A stretch of 64,000 bases of DNA from Mercurialis annua (taxonomy: Eukaryota > Streptophyta > Magnoliopsida > Malpighiales > Euphorbiaceae), in assembly GCF_937616625.2 (NCBI RefSeq), contig NC_065572.1, positions 74,274,653 through 74,338,652 on the forward strand, in the 5' to 3' direction. The translations under genes were made by a program, and so were the position numbers. Positions 37,743 through 50,343 of this stretch are shown in pieces. The notes under the pieces are model-generated. The model was not told where the DNA came from and made no database searches. It saw only the letters and a list, made by a program, of their open reading frames with translations. Every line of letters begins with the position of its first letter. The stretch's first letter is position 1.

Positions 37743-38880
37743 AATGAAATATGCTCTACTGTCCCCTATATTAGGGGTCATTACGCGCATTGAAGTTCAT
37801 CTGCTTTATTAAGTCTTATGTTCCTACTCTTTCGTCTAGTTGTAGTTTAGACTTTAGATTAGCGTTTGATAGTTTAATTGTGCGTAGGAGTGATTATGCA
37901 TTTTTATATAGTATCTGCTCTCGTGCGTGATAATATTGAAGGTGAGGCTGGAAGAAACAGTGTCTAATCTAATGGAATTCTGGTGGCAATCAACTCTTCT
38001 TTTAACCTAGTTGGATTGGAAGGTTAGTTTTATCACAATCCGGCCAAACAAGGTTTTGCTATATGCTGACTTACATTTCTATTCTCTGTCAAAATAAAGA
38101 AAATACTTCGCATGACAAAATAATATTCTGAATACTAACGTGCCTAGAAGTGGCTTTCCCACCCGACTCGATCCTAAAAATGTGTCACTTTTTGATGTGT
38201 ATGAAATGTGGATAATTCATTTCTATCCAAATTTTATTCAGATAAATTATAGTTTTATTATTATTAATGAGTTGTACTCTCTTTGTTTTAAAATAATAAG
38301 TCATAATTATATAAATCAGCAAAAGTTTAATTAAGCTACTTCTAAAAGATATTTATTTAGTATTAAGATAGGAAATAATATTTTATTTGAAGCTGACTAT
38401 TTAGGATAAATAATGATATGGACCTCGAAATATTTGAACCTTCAAGCGAGTGAAGAAATAGACCACAGTGGCTTGCATCTCAAAACATTGATCATATTCA
38501 TGGCTTCGTCTACTTCTCGTATTTGACGAATTTGTGCCAAATTCTACTACGTGCAAATAACTGATGATACAACTAACATATCCAATTAATTGTTTAACAA
38601 AAATAAAATATATTTGAGACAAATTAATATTTTTAAAATTGTATTTTTATATTGAATTAACTGAGCCAACTTACTCACTAATCGCTATATAAATATGTAG
38701 TACTAATTAATGTTCCAAAAATTAATTATTTTTTTATGCACTCTAATTTATTGAATTAAACGTAATAATAAAAATCTCACAGCCGCAAAAACTAGTAGAT
38801 ACACTCGCATCAGAAAGAAAGCTTTCCCCTCTTATCCCACACGTTTCAAATGAAGAAAAAAACAAAGGCAAGAAAAAGAA
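37743..38880. other. Intergenic DNA before PAP14
   Basis: No gene or mobile element was recognised. Short frames at 38140 and 38401 have no domain. It should include the PAP14 promoter, and a TATATAAATAT word lies near 38686. Confidence 0.45.
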
Positions 38881-39073
38881 AGCACAGATATTATCATACT
38901 ATTTGATTACTTGGTGAAGCAAGCCAAACGCATCCGTAGACTGGCACGAGCTAAAGCATGGCATCACCAGTCAAACGCCATTCTCTCACGCAACCGCCAC
39001 GCTCTCCTCGTCTCTATTATTTACGCACAACCTCTCCTCTACTTCCATTTCAGTAGCTCGCATTTCTTCTCCG

Positions 39074-39204
39074 GTACGCTTTCCGTTCTCTTTTTTCTTG
39101 GATTATCTGATTAATATTTATGCTATTTTTAATTTATGAAATGCAATCCATATCCTCAAATATTCTTTGAAAAAGTCAAAATTGACGGTTATTATTATTA
39201 TCAG
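39074..39204 (+). other. Probable 5' UTR intron of PAP14
   Basis: CTCCG/GTACGC on the left and TTATTATCAG/AGGTG on the right are good plant splice sites bounding 131 AT-rich bases. The intron would end five bases before the start codon. Confidence 0.55.
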
Positions 39205-39209
39205 AGGTG

Positions 39210-42200
39210 ATGGCGCTGCGTTTAGCTGATTTCACTGCGACACCGGAGAAATGTTATAGTAAGGTTTTGTCGACGAGATTGACTGTTAGGTCCAGTTGTT
39301 TCTTCATGTGCTCTACACGTAATTTTGAATTTAACAACAGAAAAGAGTTACGGAAATTGAGATGTTCTCTGTGGTCTACGTCTAATGATAAACCTAAGGA
39401 GGTTTTATCTCCGTTGCGATTAGCTTCGGAGGATGCTGTTTATACTTCTGATTTGGAGAAGGAAGAATCTGGACATGTTATTAGGTTCAGGATGTCTGAT
39501 TTTAAACTGATTGATCGTGTCAGTATCGGCCTTGGTGGTCGGGTATGATTATCTGATTTATCTTATTCGCTTGTGGATTCGATTGTTATTCGATGTCGAA
39601 TGTTAAATTTTCTTGGTTTTGTAGGCTGATGAGGTTGTTTATGAAGCTATTGTAAAGAATTCTAGCAGGTTAGCTGTTAGATTTTTGTTTGTCTCCTTAA
39701 TTGAATGAATTTATGAAAGTTTATGGAGAATAATGTGGATTTGCTAATTTCTGCAGTCCTTTGTATAATACTAAAGTTGTGCTTAGACAGCTTGTCACCG
39801 AACAAGCTCAACGTAGAGGAAAGCGAGCAATTGAGGTTTGTCTGACAATAATAGTAAATTTTACCTTTTGATTTTTATATTTCAAATCCTAAGCTTTGGA
39901 CCTTGATTTAAGTTAATACATTTAGTGCATCCTATAGGTACTGAAGAAGCTCGTTCGTCAAAGGCCGCTTTACTATTCTTATTCAATGCAAGTTCATGGT
40001 TACTTTTGCTCACCTGCACCTAGTGGGCGTGATTCGTTTACCCTGGTTCATGGGGTAGGTCATTCTCTTCCTAAACTGGATTATATAGATGTTACTTATC
40101 AAGAATGCCAGTATTTTTTTTACTTATGCTATTGGTTTGTCTAGGAAACTCATGTTGATTGGTTTTACATTCACAGTGTATGTGCTTGTGGTTTAACAGT
40201 TGGTGCTCAGAGTTGTCTTCTGGTCTATAATTTTTTTTTTCCTAGCTGTAGATATTAGGAGTAAGGTAGTATTGTAATAGGGGAAGATAAATTTGATCAT
40301 TTCTTGAAGGCCCTTAACGTTTCTGCAGTATCATGGCAGTTTTTCCTTACAACATTGGCTTCAACAGTCAGACTGGCTTCCTACCTTGGAAGCTACTCTT
40401 GTGTTGGATGAGGAATCCGTCAGGAGGGTGGGAGATGACACAATTGGAGGACCTGCAGTCTCTCGGCAGTTGCGAATCATTCGTATATTGATGAGGGATC
40501 TCTTAATTGGAGTATGCTTAATTTGTTAGTCCCAGTGACTACATTTCCTCTGTATGGAGTTCAATATAACAAAGGTCTTGACATTATTTTCTTCAGGTGA
40601 ATTACTTGCACAGTCATGGACTTGCCCACACAGAGTTGAGACTGCAGAATGTTCACATAAGCCCAGTGGACAGACATATCAAAGTAAGCATAGTTGCTCA
40701 TGCATTTTCTCATCTTATATCAATTGTAGGGAGTGAGAGTCTATGACTTCTAATCCTTGGAAATTCAAATCTATGACTTCGAAATCCTTGGAAATTCAAT
40801 TCTATGACTTCTAAATCCTTAGAAATTCAAATCTATGACTTCTAAATCCTTGGAAATTCAAATATTTGACTTCTTAATTTAGAAGTTTATTTTTTGTATG
40901 GATTTCTAATGCTAAGAAAAAATGGGTTTTTTCAAAAAAAAAAAGGTTTTTGTGCCTTGTCTATCATCTATTAATGCTTCTAGTCAATCAATACTAATTG
41001 ACTTCACATAGTTCGGCTGCAATATATATTCTCGTGAATCCTGGAATCGGGCTAGCTATAAACTAGCACTAGCTTATCAAATATGTCATGGAACATTTGA
41101 TGCCATTCTCAAATAATTGGAGCACTCTTTTTACAATTCGTATCCTATTCTCTAGTACTTTTAAAATTCAATTTTTATTAGGTTGGATTACTAGGGAATG
41201 CTGCAGACTTTTACACGGATGGTTCAAATAATACTGCATTGGACAACAGCGTAGACCGGCGTCAGATGATGATTGCCTTTGACATGAGGTATGTATTGAG
41301 TCTATTTACTACTGAAACAGAGAAATATGTAATTCTTTTTTAAGTATAATATTTCTGGCAGATCTACTTAGAGCTTATTCTTTTCTCAAATGTTGTGAAG
41401 ATGCCTCGGATTCATGATGGCAAAAATGGTGCTGCAAGAACTCATGGATCCGTTAATTTTCACGAAGTTCAAATCATTCCTAATGAAGGTATAACATGTC
41501 ATCAGTTTTCAAATATACATATATGATAAACTATACCTCTGGGCTACTTACAAAATTTTCATTGTAGGAATATTTGTATATTCTGCGAGATGCATGAAAA
41601 CTTTATAAACAATTCCTTTTTTCTGCAGAAATATGATTACTGTGTTATTTGTTGGTCTCTTTATTGAATTCTTGTTCATGTGTACAGGGAAATGACCCTT
41701 CATGCTTGCGGGAATTTTTATTGCAAATACTCGGTAGGAATTCTCCATCTGGCAGTCCTGGACTTCAAGTAAGTCTTATGTTCTACTGAATGCTTAAGTA
41801 TTATGTTCTACTAAATGCATGTTGTTCTTAATCTGTATGAAAGTATTTTAACTTGCTGCTATATTTTCTTTTATGTAGATACTTGATCGAAATTCAGGTG
41901 CAGGGTGGAACCTTTTGTCGTTATTGCTTGCTACCAAACATTCTAAAAGAATAAGGTATTCCCTTGTTTTCCATTTGGAAATTAATGTAAAGTTCCATGC
42001 ACTGCATTTTAGATAATTTATGACTAAATACAGTTGGTTTTTTAAGACATATATTGCTTTTATAATCATCAATTGAATTTGTTTTCCAGTTGCTTGGATG
42101 CTCTTAGACATCCATTTCTATGTGGACCTAAATGGAGGGTTGTCCCTTCAATGGACATCATTAGATGGGGACTTGGTTCAACTGCAGTGCGCATTACAGA

Positions 42201-43595
42201 AGAATACATATATAGCCAGCCACAGGTATACTAGTTTCTTCATAAAAATCAGAACTTTAGTCATTTTTTCAAATGAATTACTCTGATGCACAACCATGTT
42301 TGCTTTACTGATGGTACAAACTATATGGTTTTACCTTTGAGATTGATTTATTTAAGATGTTATCTTATTAAAGTCCAACTGCATTTTCAATCAGATTCGA
42401 AAAATTATAAATCATTCAAAAGTCAGTTCACCTTAATGTAAATGTAGTCATTAGTCGGCCTTTTAAATTTAGTGGAAGTGCTGGCCCTGAATAACCAGCC
42501 CAGCATTGAGTCCGATTTTATGTTTCAAGTTTATGATTTTTCGTGCTGTAATTGGGACCTTCTGTTTAGAGTCTTAAAGTGCACATCTTTGTAAGTTTAT
42601 GTGAAGTCTTACTCCATTTTCTTTTAAGCCAGCGTAGATTGATCAATATGTGATACTCTTGGAGTCACCTTTACATGCTTTTGTATCCTTTTGCTTTGTA
42701 AAACCCTCGTAATTACATCTTTAGCATTTAACGTCAATTTAAACATAGACTAAATTGTGATTTGATGTTATAGCGGAATAGAATTGCCTACTTCATTGAA
42801 TTGATGGAGATGCTGAATCCTCATTCAAGGCCCAAGGTAAGAAATCCACAGCTCTTTCTTTTATACATTGGTCTTTGCAGTCATTTACAGGCACTATCCT
42901 GACCACTTGGTCTGTTCAGAATATTTACGCTTTCTCCATTTTACTTGCAGAACTGGTTAGAGTTGCTTCCAGGAAAGTGGCGTCTATTATACTGCACGGG
43001 TAGGCACATAGGCTTAACCTTTCGCCAGCCTTCTTCTCGTGTCCTTATTGGTGATGCCATTCTGACTGTTTCAAGACCATCAAAAATGAATACTAGCCTA
43101 TCATTCACCTCTGCTGTGGACTTCACAGTCATGACCAGTGATGATTGGCCTCATGACAAGACTGGTGTAACTGGGAAATTGGACATTAACTCTTCGTTTA
43201 AACTAATGTCTGGAAGACGATTATATATTAAGGAAGAGAAGACAACAGCAAGGTTGTCGTTTGGTCAGTCAAACAATTTGGATTCCGCAATGAAGAAGTT
43301 ATCAGGGAAAAAATGGAAGAAAGTAATTCCTTATAAGGAGTTCCCTTCTAGTCTCCCTGTGGCAAAGCTTGTTTCAGGTGAAATAGAGGTGACGATGAAT
43401 ATAAATGACGAACTCAAAAAAGATGTTTCTGCAGGAAATGTTGTTCAAGAAGTACGCACACAAATACCTCCTGAAATGTTTGATTTGTCAAAGCTTGTTT
43501 GTGGGACATTTGTGGACTCAAGGCTACTAGTCCTTCGTGGGGTGAATGGTTCAGCTCTCTTGTTTACTAGGTCCTGTATTGATGAGAAATTGTAG
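39210..43595 (+). CDS. PAP14: Plastid-lipid-associated protein 14: degenerate kinase fused to fibrillin domain
   Basis: Predicted 679-residue plastid protein from 13 coding exons: 39210-39542, 39625-39668, 39757-39835, 39938-40054, 40329-40511, 40597-40683, 41182-41288, 41401-41488, 41688-41768, 41879-41955, 42090-42225, 42774-42836 and 42951-43595. The N-terminus (about 1-55) is rich in Ser, Arg and Thr and poor in acidic residues, fitting a chloroplast transit peptide. A protein-kinase-like domain spans about 95-445: a glycine-loop-like GLGGRADEVVYEA, VVLRQL where VAIK is expected, HTELRLQN where HRDLKxxN is expected, and LLG where DFG is expected. The last exon (466-679) is the PAP/fibrillin domain (NWLELLPGKWRLLYCTG). 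I recognise Arabidopsis At5g53450, also named ORG1 (OBP3-responsive gene 1), of about 670 residues. Fibrillins associate with plastoglobules and thylakoids. Phosphotransfer activity is doubtful given the residues seen. It is convergent with SF3A3. Confidence 0.93.
40741..40876. repeat. 31-bp tandem repeat in PAP14 intron 6
   Basis: Four diverged copies of a 31-bp unit (CTATGACTTCTAAATCCTTG, then GAAATTCAAAT) start near 40741, 40771, 40802 and 40833, with a partial fifth from 40864. Confidence 0.85.
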
Positions 43596-44147
43596 ATAAA
43601 CTTTGGTTACATGTGTAAATTATGTATTCTGTAGGTTATAGAATGCATTCCTTTAGTTTAGCTAAAAAGAAATTCCCCTTTCAGTGTATAAAATTGTTAA
43701 ATAAATTCAAGTAGTCAGTTATTTTCATTTTCAGTACATTCTACCTTTGTGGAAATTGCTGATACAAATATCAACGAGTAATAATAGACAAGTCATAGGA
43801 AAATAAGAAAGGTTCACTAGGATATATTATTTTAAAAAAAAAAATCAAATTACACTTTAAACAACTTGTTTTGATTTTCCAAGTGGCACCCGACCTCAAG
43901 CAATACGAGCACATATAAAGTAGAGCCAAACGCGTTCCTAGCTCGTGCATAACCGTGCCTTTCTCGGATTGCTACAAAGCTATCAATCGGAGAAATTTAC
44001 AAGTCTGCTATAGCACAACATATAGAATTCCATAGACGGCTCAGATGGTCTGATGATGTTACTTTAATTAGCTCATGCCTACCGATTAAGGTTACTCTCC
44101 GGAAATCATCAGCCAAGTGCAAAATTTAACCCGCCAGCGTATTTTAC
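43596..44147. other. Convergent 3' region of PAP14 (+) and SF3A3 (-)
   Basis: The two stop codons face each other across 552 bp, which must hold both 3' UTRs and both polyadenylation regions. AATAAA-like words occur on the + strand near 43699. I see no other gene or element. Confidence 0.6.
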
Positions 44148-47100
44148 TTAGATCAATCCCTGACGCTGCAGATCGGTGTATGTCTTTTTGTTATAGATAT
44201 TTCCTTCTCTATCTTCATATTCCTCTTCAAGATCAGGACGCCACTTGTTCACTCCTTGTCGCTCTTGGATTTTTTTCCATAAATCTTTTGCTTCCTGCAA
44301 AAGAAAATGCTCAAGATTTGTTTAAAGTACATAAAAAGAAACATAAAAAGAAGAGTTTCCAGCGGTATAATGAACATATATGTCTAGTCATATCTACACT
44401 TTCATGTGGTGTAATCACAACCATTAGTCTCTGTGATCTTATAGCTATAAACAACCAGTGTAGAGCACAACAGCAGCACTTACATCTAGGATGTCTTCTC
44501 AAACCAAATAAAAACAAAATTCCCATCTTTTTACAAAACCGAACCGAAATTTTAAGTGAAATTTTTCAAACTGAACATGTCAGTTCGGTTGGTTTACAAT
44601 AAAACTTGACTACATTTTTTAATGTCCAAAACCATCTGAAATATTGAATTATTTTTATAATCTTTACCGGAATAATACCAAAATTCAATACTCCATTTCA
44701 AATTCAAATTCAACGTCTTAGCAAGTATACCTCAATTGACGTGATCTCATTGAAGTTCTTGGTGTTTGGAATGCCAAGACATCGCATTCCATGTTGATGC
44801 CTCCACTCCTTGAAATGTCGCTCAAAAGCCCTACGCCCCCAGTAACTGTAATTACCGCATATCTCACACTTGAATTCCTGAGAAGCGGTAAAGAAATAAA
44901 AAATCCCATGAGACAGGGTGATAGAATAGACAAAAGAGTCGATGGAAACTCAACCAAACTGAAAACAAGATGGCAAGCACTGATAAATGATTTAAGACGA
45001 CATGGACACAGAATATAGTTTCATAGGCCATAAACCTGACCAAGACCATGAAGTTTATACAGCCAATAAGGTATAGGCTTTCCATCCCAACCCATTGGTA
45101 ACTTGAGAGGATTATATATCTGTTGATCTTCATCATCACTTTCTGTGTCGGCTTGTGTCTCTTCCTGCACCAAATAATCAGATCAACCATTAAACTCAAC
45201 TGTCCTAAGCATTAAAATTTGGACATTTTGGCCCAATTCCCAATGTGATGATAACATATCAAGCAAATAAATAAGGTAGGTACGTTTGATAACAAGGTGT
45301 CATTTTCATTGCGTTGGACAAAAAAAAAATCGACCGAAATTGTTAAGTAGATTGCATCATGTGGAGGAAGACGTGAAGAAACTTCAACTGGATAACCTGC
45401 TTGTACTTGGTTAAAATTCACAATTGTCATAACTAACAAATACAAACTAGGATACGGTTTAACATTTAAATAACTAAGTTCATGTGCAAGATTCCTAAAA
45501 AAGGTCCTAGTCAGAATATTTAAAAAAGTGCCATTATTACTTGGGCAATGGGTAGCTCAGAAGACAACATTCGCATTATTCAAATTGGACTCAAAGGCAA
45601 CAATGGTGGTGTTAGATAGAGCTTCTATGAACAAGCAATAATCAAAGGTGGAGATTTTGATTTCCATCCCGCACCATCATCAACAGCTATTCTTATTGTG
45701 CCTAAGCCCTCGCCAGAGAGAGCATGGCATAATTGCTATAAGTTTCCACCCACTCCCTAAGTATAATAGTAATTCATGCATGGACCGTACTATCTATAAT
45801 CAATATAAAACAAAAAGGTAGTAATAAATCACACTGGAGATTTTACTTCATAAGCTAACAAATAGAGAGAGATTAATGAAGTGACATAGCAACATATCAA
45901 CATAATTATATCCAAACAAATTTTACAAAATTATACTAAATTTTATATTCTTACCTCCTCCCGTTCAGTTTCCATTTCATCATATGTCAAAGCTTGCTTC
46001 TTGATGACATTTTCTTTTGTTCGTACAATTGTCTGCAGAAGGTGACAATTCATATAGTCAAAATCAAATGCAGCACAAACATGAAATGAAGCCGACAGGT
46101 CAACGGTTTTGGATCTAAAATGCCAATTATCAGGAAGAAAGAGATTGTCAACACAAAATAGCTTACCTCATCCAACAAATCACACAGCTTTCTTATTTTG
46201 ACCTCCAGCAGAGCAATTTCTTTAGAATTATAAACTTCTCTCAAGGAAGCTGCACCACCATTCTGTTCTGTCCCACGTGAACCTTTCACAAAATGTTTCT
46301 TATCTAACTTCTCAAGAGGTGTGTCCTGCACAAAATAAATAACAAAATACCCTAATAAGCCGCTGAAAGGAAACTCGTGCACAAATTAAAAATAGCTCAT
46401 CCAGTACTTTAAAGTTCAAACAAATTTTAGAAAATGAGACCCTGTGCAATCAAAAGGATGGCTCAGCATGAAGTATTCAATTTTATAAATAAAGTATTGT
46501 CCCGATGGCGTCCAGATAAGAAAAGGAGCTACAGTAACCTTTGTGAGGAAAAGTCTCTCTGCACGCTGCTGAAGAGTACCGCCAGTCTTTAATCCTAATG
46601 CAGACAATGCCTGCCACGATAACACGAATAGACAGCAAAAGTCACTACAAGAGGTTCAATGAAATCTAAATATCAGCACATTTACATGGAGAAAAACTGC
46701 TGCGAGCAGAAGAAGTAATGTAGAAATACTGAAGCAAGAAAGTATCTGACAAATGATAATTGCACACATCATGGGTCCAATCGTTGCCACTAACCCTTTT
46801 TCTCGTTTGAAAATGGATTTATTTTAATTGAGTCAGTTTTAAATGGAACCAATATCAAACATGTTCAATATTTAAAGTCATACCATTACCATTCAATATT
46901 AAGCAAACAATAAAAAGAGCCAAAAAAAACAACATTTTTGTTTATAATATTGTTATACACTTGATATCTGACTTTCACTAGAATCACCCCATCCCTTGTG
47001 AGGAGAATGAGAACATGGCATTACAGCATCAACAATGCCAGATAACCAGAAAGTGAGCAAAAGAATGCTTCACAACTTTATGACATTCAACCAAAAGAAA

Positions 47101-48593
47101 TTAAGTTGTGAAAAAAATAGTAGCTGACTAGCTTTAAACTGAAATACCACTGCAAAAGCAACACCTACCTCCTTTAACTTTTCAGGACCCACATCAATTA
47201 ATTCTTCAACTGTACTGTAAAAATCGAGGTCAATCACAGTATGTTGAGCTCCATTTTCTTGAGCATTCTTTTCCCATCCTAGAACTTTGCCATTTTCCCA
47301 CTCATTGTCAAATTCATCTGCCACCTGCCATAACATCCAACATCATCAAACAAAACCATATGATTAGAACCTACTCTACATTAATTTAAGTTTATGCATG
47401 TTAATTTACTTCAGAAAGATGCCAAAAAATATCATATCTATCAAACCTTTGACAAAATCCTATCAAGATCTTGCAAGGGCTCTGTTCTCTCAAAACAATA
47501 TATTAGATATTGAAGTAGGTTCTCCATATACTCCCTGTATTGCCTGCAGAACATCAAAGCAAAAATGAATATTGTCAGGACTTGAATGAATTAAAAGCAC
47601 TGAGAGAAATTAAGGGTAACGAGTGCATATCTTCAAAATAAACAAGAATTTCCAAACTCACAAAAGCATGTGTGAGTGTGCATTACCTATTGAACTTAAG
47701 CTTAATAGGAATATTATGCGGTTCGGGGAAAATATCAAGGTAAGCAGAATATTCAATAGGCTCTCCAAATTTAGAATTGATGTACTGGTTGTACAACTCA
47801 TGCATGTCGAGATATTTCCCAAAAGCTTCCTGTTAAAATATTGACACAAATTATAGTTGCACTAGATTTCCGGAAGCAAATTCAAGTTTCAACAAGAGTA
47901 TATGTGAATTATCAAAAGAACAATCTAGTAAGACAGAAAGAGAATAACACTACCTCGCCAGTGAAGTGAATAACAGGCTCCTCTTTAAGAGCAGCCTCGT
48001 AATCCTCATTTGTATCAACAAGACCGCGTGCAGCCGGATTCCTTCTATGATACTCGCGTATCTACAGTTTAAAACACAATGTTCACACATTTTATAATCC
48101 TTAAACAACACTCTGAATAACATTTTAACAGCTATTAAACCTCAATCAAACGGCGAAAAATCAATATCAAACTGTAAAAATCACAAAAGTCGAACCTCTT
48201 TCAATCTATCATAAAATGCACTAAACACATTAGTTCCCGTAGCTGTTTGTCCACCGAGAGCAGCAATTTCATCTTTCCTAGCATTATCTTTATCGTCATA
48301 TACCTCAACCTGAATAATAATATGTAGTTTAAAATTAATTAAAAAGTGTTTAATTACGCTGATGATTGATAGATTAATGAATAATTAAGAGAACTGAGAG
48401 ACTGAGAGAATTTGATTACGAGTTTATGAGTCTTGGAAATGATATCGTCGATCATATTCCGAACGCGGTGGCTTTGGAAGAGGCGGTCCTTATTTGTCGC
48501 CGGTTCATTCTGCAGATCCTTTACTATCAGTCTCTCTAGCATCTCCACCTCCTCGTGCGTCGCACGTGTTACCTCTAGTAGCGTCGACGACAT
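44148..48593 (-). CDS. SF3A3: Splicing factor SF3a60 (SF3A subunit 3), ATROPOS orthologue
   Basis: Predicted 507-residue subunit of the SF3a complex of the U2 snRNP, acting in branch-site recognition in the nucleus. Exons on the - strand, in gene order: 48593-48420, 48309-48196, 48061-47954, 47829-47687, 47543-47447, 47324-47169, 46610-46539, 46325-46167, 46032-45955, 45164-45036, 44877-44731 and 44294-44148. The N-terminus [19 protein letters not shown] and the C-terminus [10 protein letters not shown] match what I recall of plant SF3a60. A SAP-like helix ([21 protein letters not shown]) lies at about 265-285, and a matrin-type C2H2 finger uses C414, C417, H431 and H437. The length is close to the Arabidopsis protein (about 504). 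In Arabidopsis the gene is ATROPOS, needed for gametic cell fate. It is divergent from the SFT2 gene, with a Helitron in the gap. Confidence 0.96.
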
Positions 48594-48669
48594 CTCTTAT
48601 TCGTAGCACTCTCTGCAACTACGGCAGCAGGAAGTGAACGCTTATAATGGATAATTCACGGTGGCCTGT

Positions 48670-48677
48670 TAGGGTTT
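48670..48677 (-). promoter_or_regulatory. Telo-box-like AAACCCTA upstream of SF3A3
   Basis: In the sense orientation of SF3A3 this is AAACCCTA, 77 bp upstream of the start codon and so in the leader or core promoter. It is a common element of plant housekeeping genes, and its role here is inferred. Confidence 0.4.
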
Positions 48678-49247
48678 TTCGTTTTTTGAAGACGAAGAGA
48701 AGAAAGCAAATAGTATAAGGTGAACGTCTATTTGGAATGGATTTTGGACTGATTTGTAAAATGAACATAAAGTTCTGTGCTAAATTAACACGGATACAAT
48801 TTGAGCAAAGGGTCAACCCAGTCCTTCAACTTCTGACTCGGGATCAAATAGCTTCACTTTCAGATATTATGATCAATTAAGGATAATGCTCTTTTTAGGT
48901 CAATTAAGGAAAATAACGGGATGGTCCAATTTCGTTCTTAATTGATCTAATAATAAAAAGTATTGCTCTTAAGTGTATTTTTATTAATTGATCAGTTTAG
49001 TTGAAAGTGAGTTATTTAACTTTAAATCACAAATACTATTTTTAATATATCCTCTATAGACTAACTTATCATATATTAATTTTTAAAAATAGCATTAATA
49101 TAACTTATATTTATAATATATTTCAATTTTTAATATAGAACTATTATTTCTAAAACATACTAGTTTTAAAATTGATTTAATTTAATTAAATGATAGAAGA
49201 ACATATTAATGTATTTTATATCGTTGTCTTTTATATGTTTATAACTA
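48678..49247. other. Upstream region of SF3A3
   Basis: AT-rich DNA expected to contain the SF3A3 promoter. I see no gene and no other defined element. Confidence 0.45.
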
Positions 49248-49847
49248 CTAGTTTCGCATTACGTACTATGCACGTGGCTCGTAACGTAACTCGTCAATGA
49301 ACATATTAGTAAATTTATTATAATTATATTAATTTTTTATTTATAATTAATATTAAATTAGTTAAGAATTTTTATAAAAGTAAATATAATATATTCGGTT
49401 AGTAATTTTTTTCCATACTGAATTTATTCTTCTTTTGATTTTATAATAACCATAATAACCATAATTAACTTAATTTTATTAATATCTTTAAAAATAATAA
49501 GATGTGACCAAATAGGTATTCCTACTAATTTGAAGACAATTTAGTTATTTTTTATATACTAAAAATTAAATTGGAGATAATTTAGCTACCTATTCTAATT
49601 AGGACTTTAATAACAATAGTGATTCATTAAATAACTAATTAGTTAATGACTATAAAACCTTTATTTAAAACTAAATTGAAGATAATTTACCTACCTATTC
49701 TAATTAGGACTTTAATAACAATAGTGATTAATTAAATAACTAATTAGTTAATGACTATAAAACCTTTATTTAGTAGTAAACTGAAAAGGATTATTCAGTA
49801 AATTTGCTTGTCCCCTCCCCCATCCGTGCTTTTATATATAGTATAGA
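49248..49847 (-). mobile_element. Non-autonomous Helitron, 600 bp
   Basis: Read on the - strand, the element starts TCTATACTATATATAAAAG followed by CACGGATGGGG, a characteristic plant Helitron 5' end. It finishes ATGCGAAACTAG after a weak hairpin (ACGT...ACGT within CCACGTGCATAGTACGTAA). It sits between A and T, as Helitrons do, with no target duplication. It contains a 105-bp tandem duplication and no open frame. It lies in the shared upstream region of SF3A3 and SFT2. Confidence 0.85.
49568..49777. repeat. 105-bp tandem duplication within the 600-bp Helitron
   Basis: Two adjacent units starting AAATTGGAGATAATTTAGC (49568) and AAATTGAAGATAATTTACC (49673) are nearly identical through CTAATTAGGACTTTAATAAC and ATGACTATAAAACC. 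Confidence 0.9.
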
Positions 49848-50343
49848 TATGTCAATATGAGAATATTTCATTTGGTATAAACTAATAAAATAATTAGATA
49901 AAAGATAAAAAAAAATTAAGTTATCTAAAAAAGTATGTATGCCTTTTTTATTTATTGTTATCATTTAACCCTTGAATGTTTTTAAATAGTGCAAATAAAC
50001 CCTACACTTGAAAAAAATCACAAAAATAACTAAACTTTGAGGAGCTAAAAATAATTAAAAGGCTTAATTGCTATTTTCAAGAAAATTAAAGGGCTTTTTT
50101 GCAGCATTTAAAAATATTGAGGGCTTAATTGGCCAAAAGCACTTAAAGGACTTGTGTGCTCCTTTTATATAACTTGAAGGATTCTTTTATAACAATTACT
50201 GTATTCAATAATTTTCAAACGGTGTCGTTCCCTAACAGTCAATCAAGAGACTGTTTCCTTGTGCTGTTTGTCCATCATTGATATTTTTGGTGTGTATGTG
50301 TAGTTACGGATCAGAATGTGAATTTGGAAAACAAAAGAAAATA

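Noticed and set aside
38911..39114. Possible upstream open frame before PAP14
   Set aside because: It begins at a TTG and not an ATG, and it crosses the probable leader intron.
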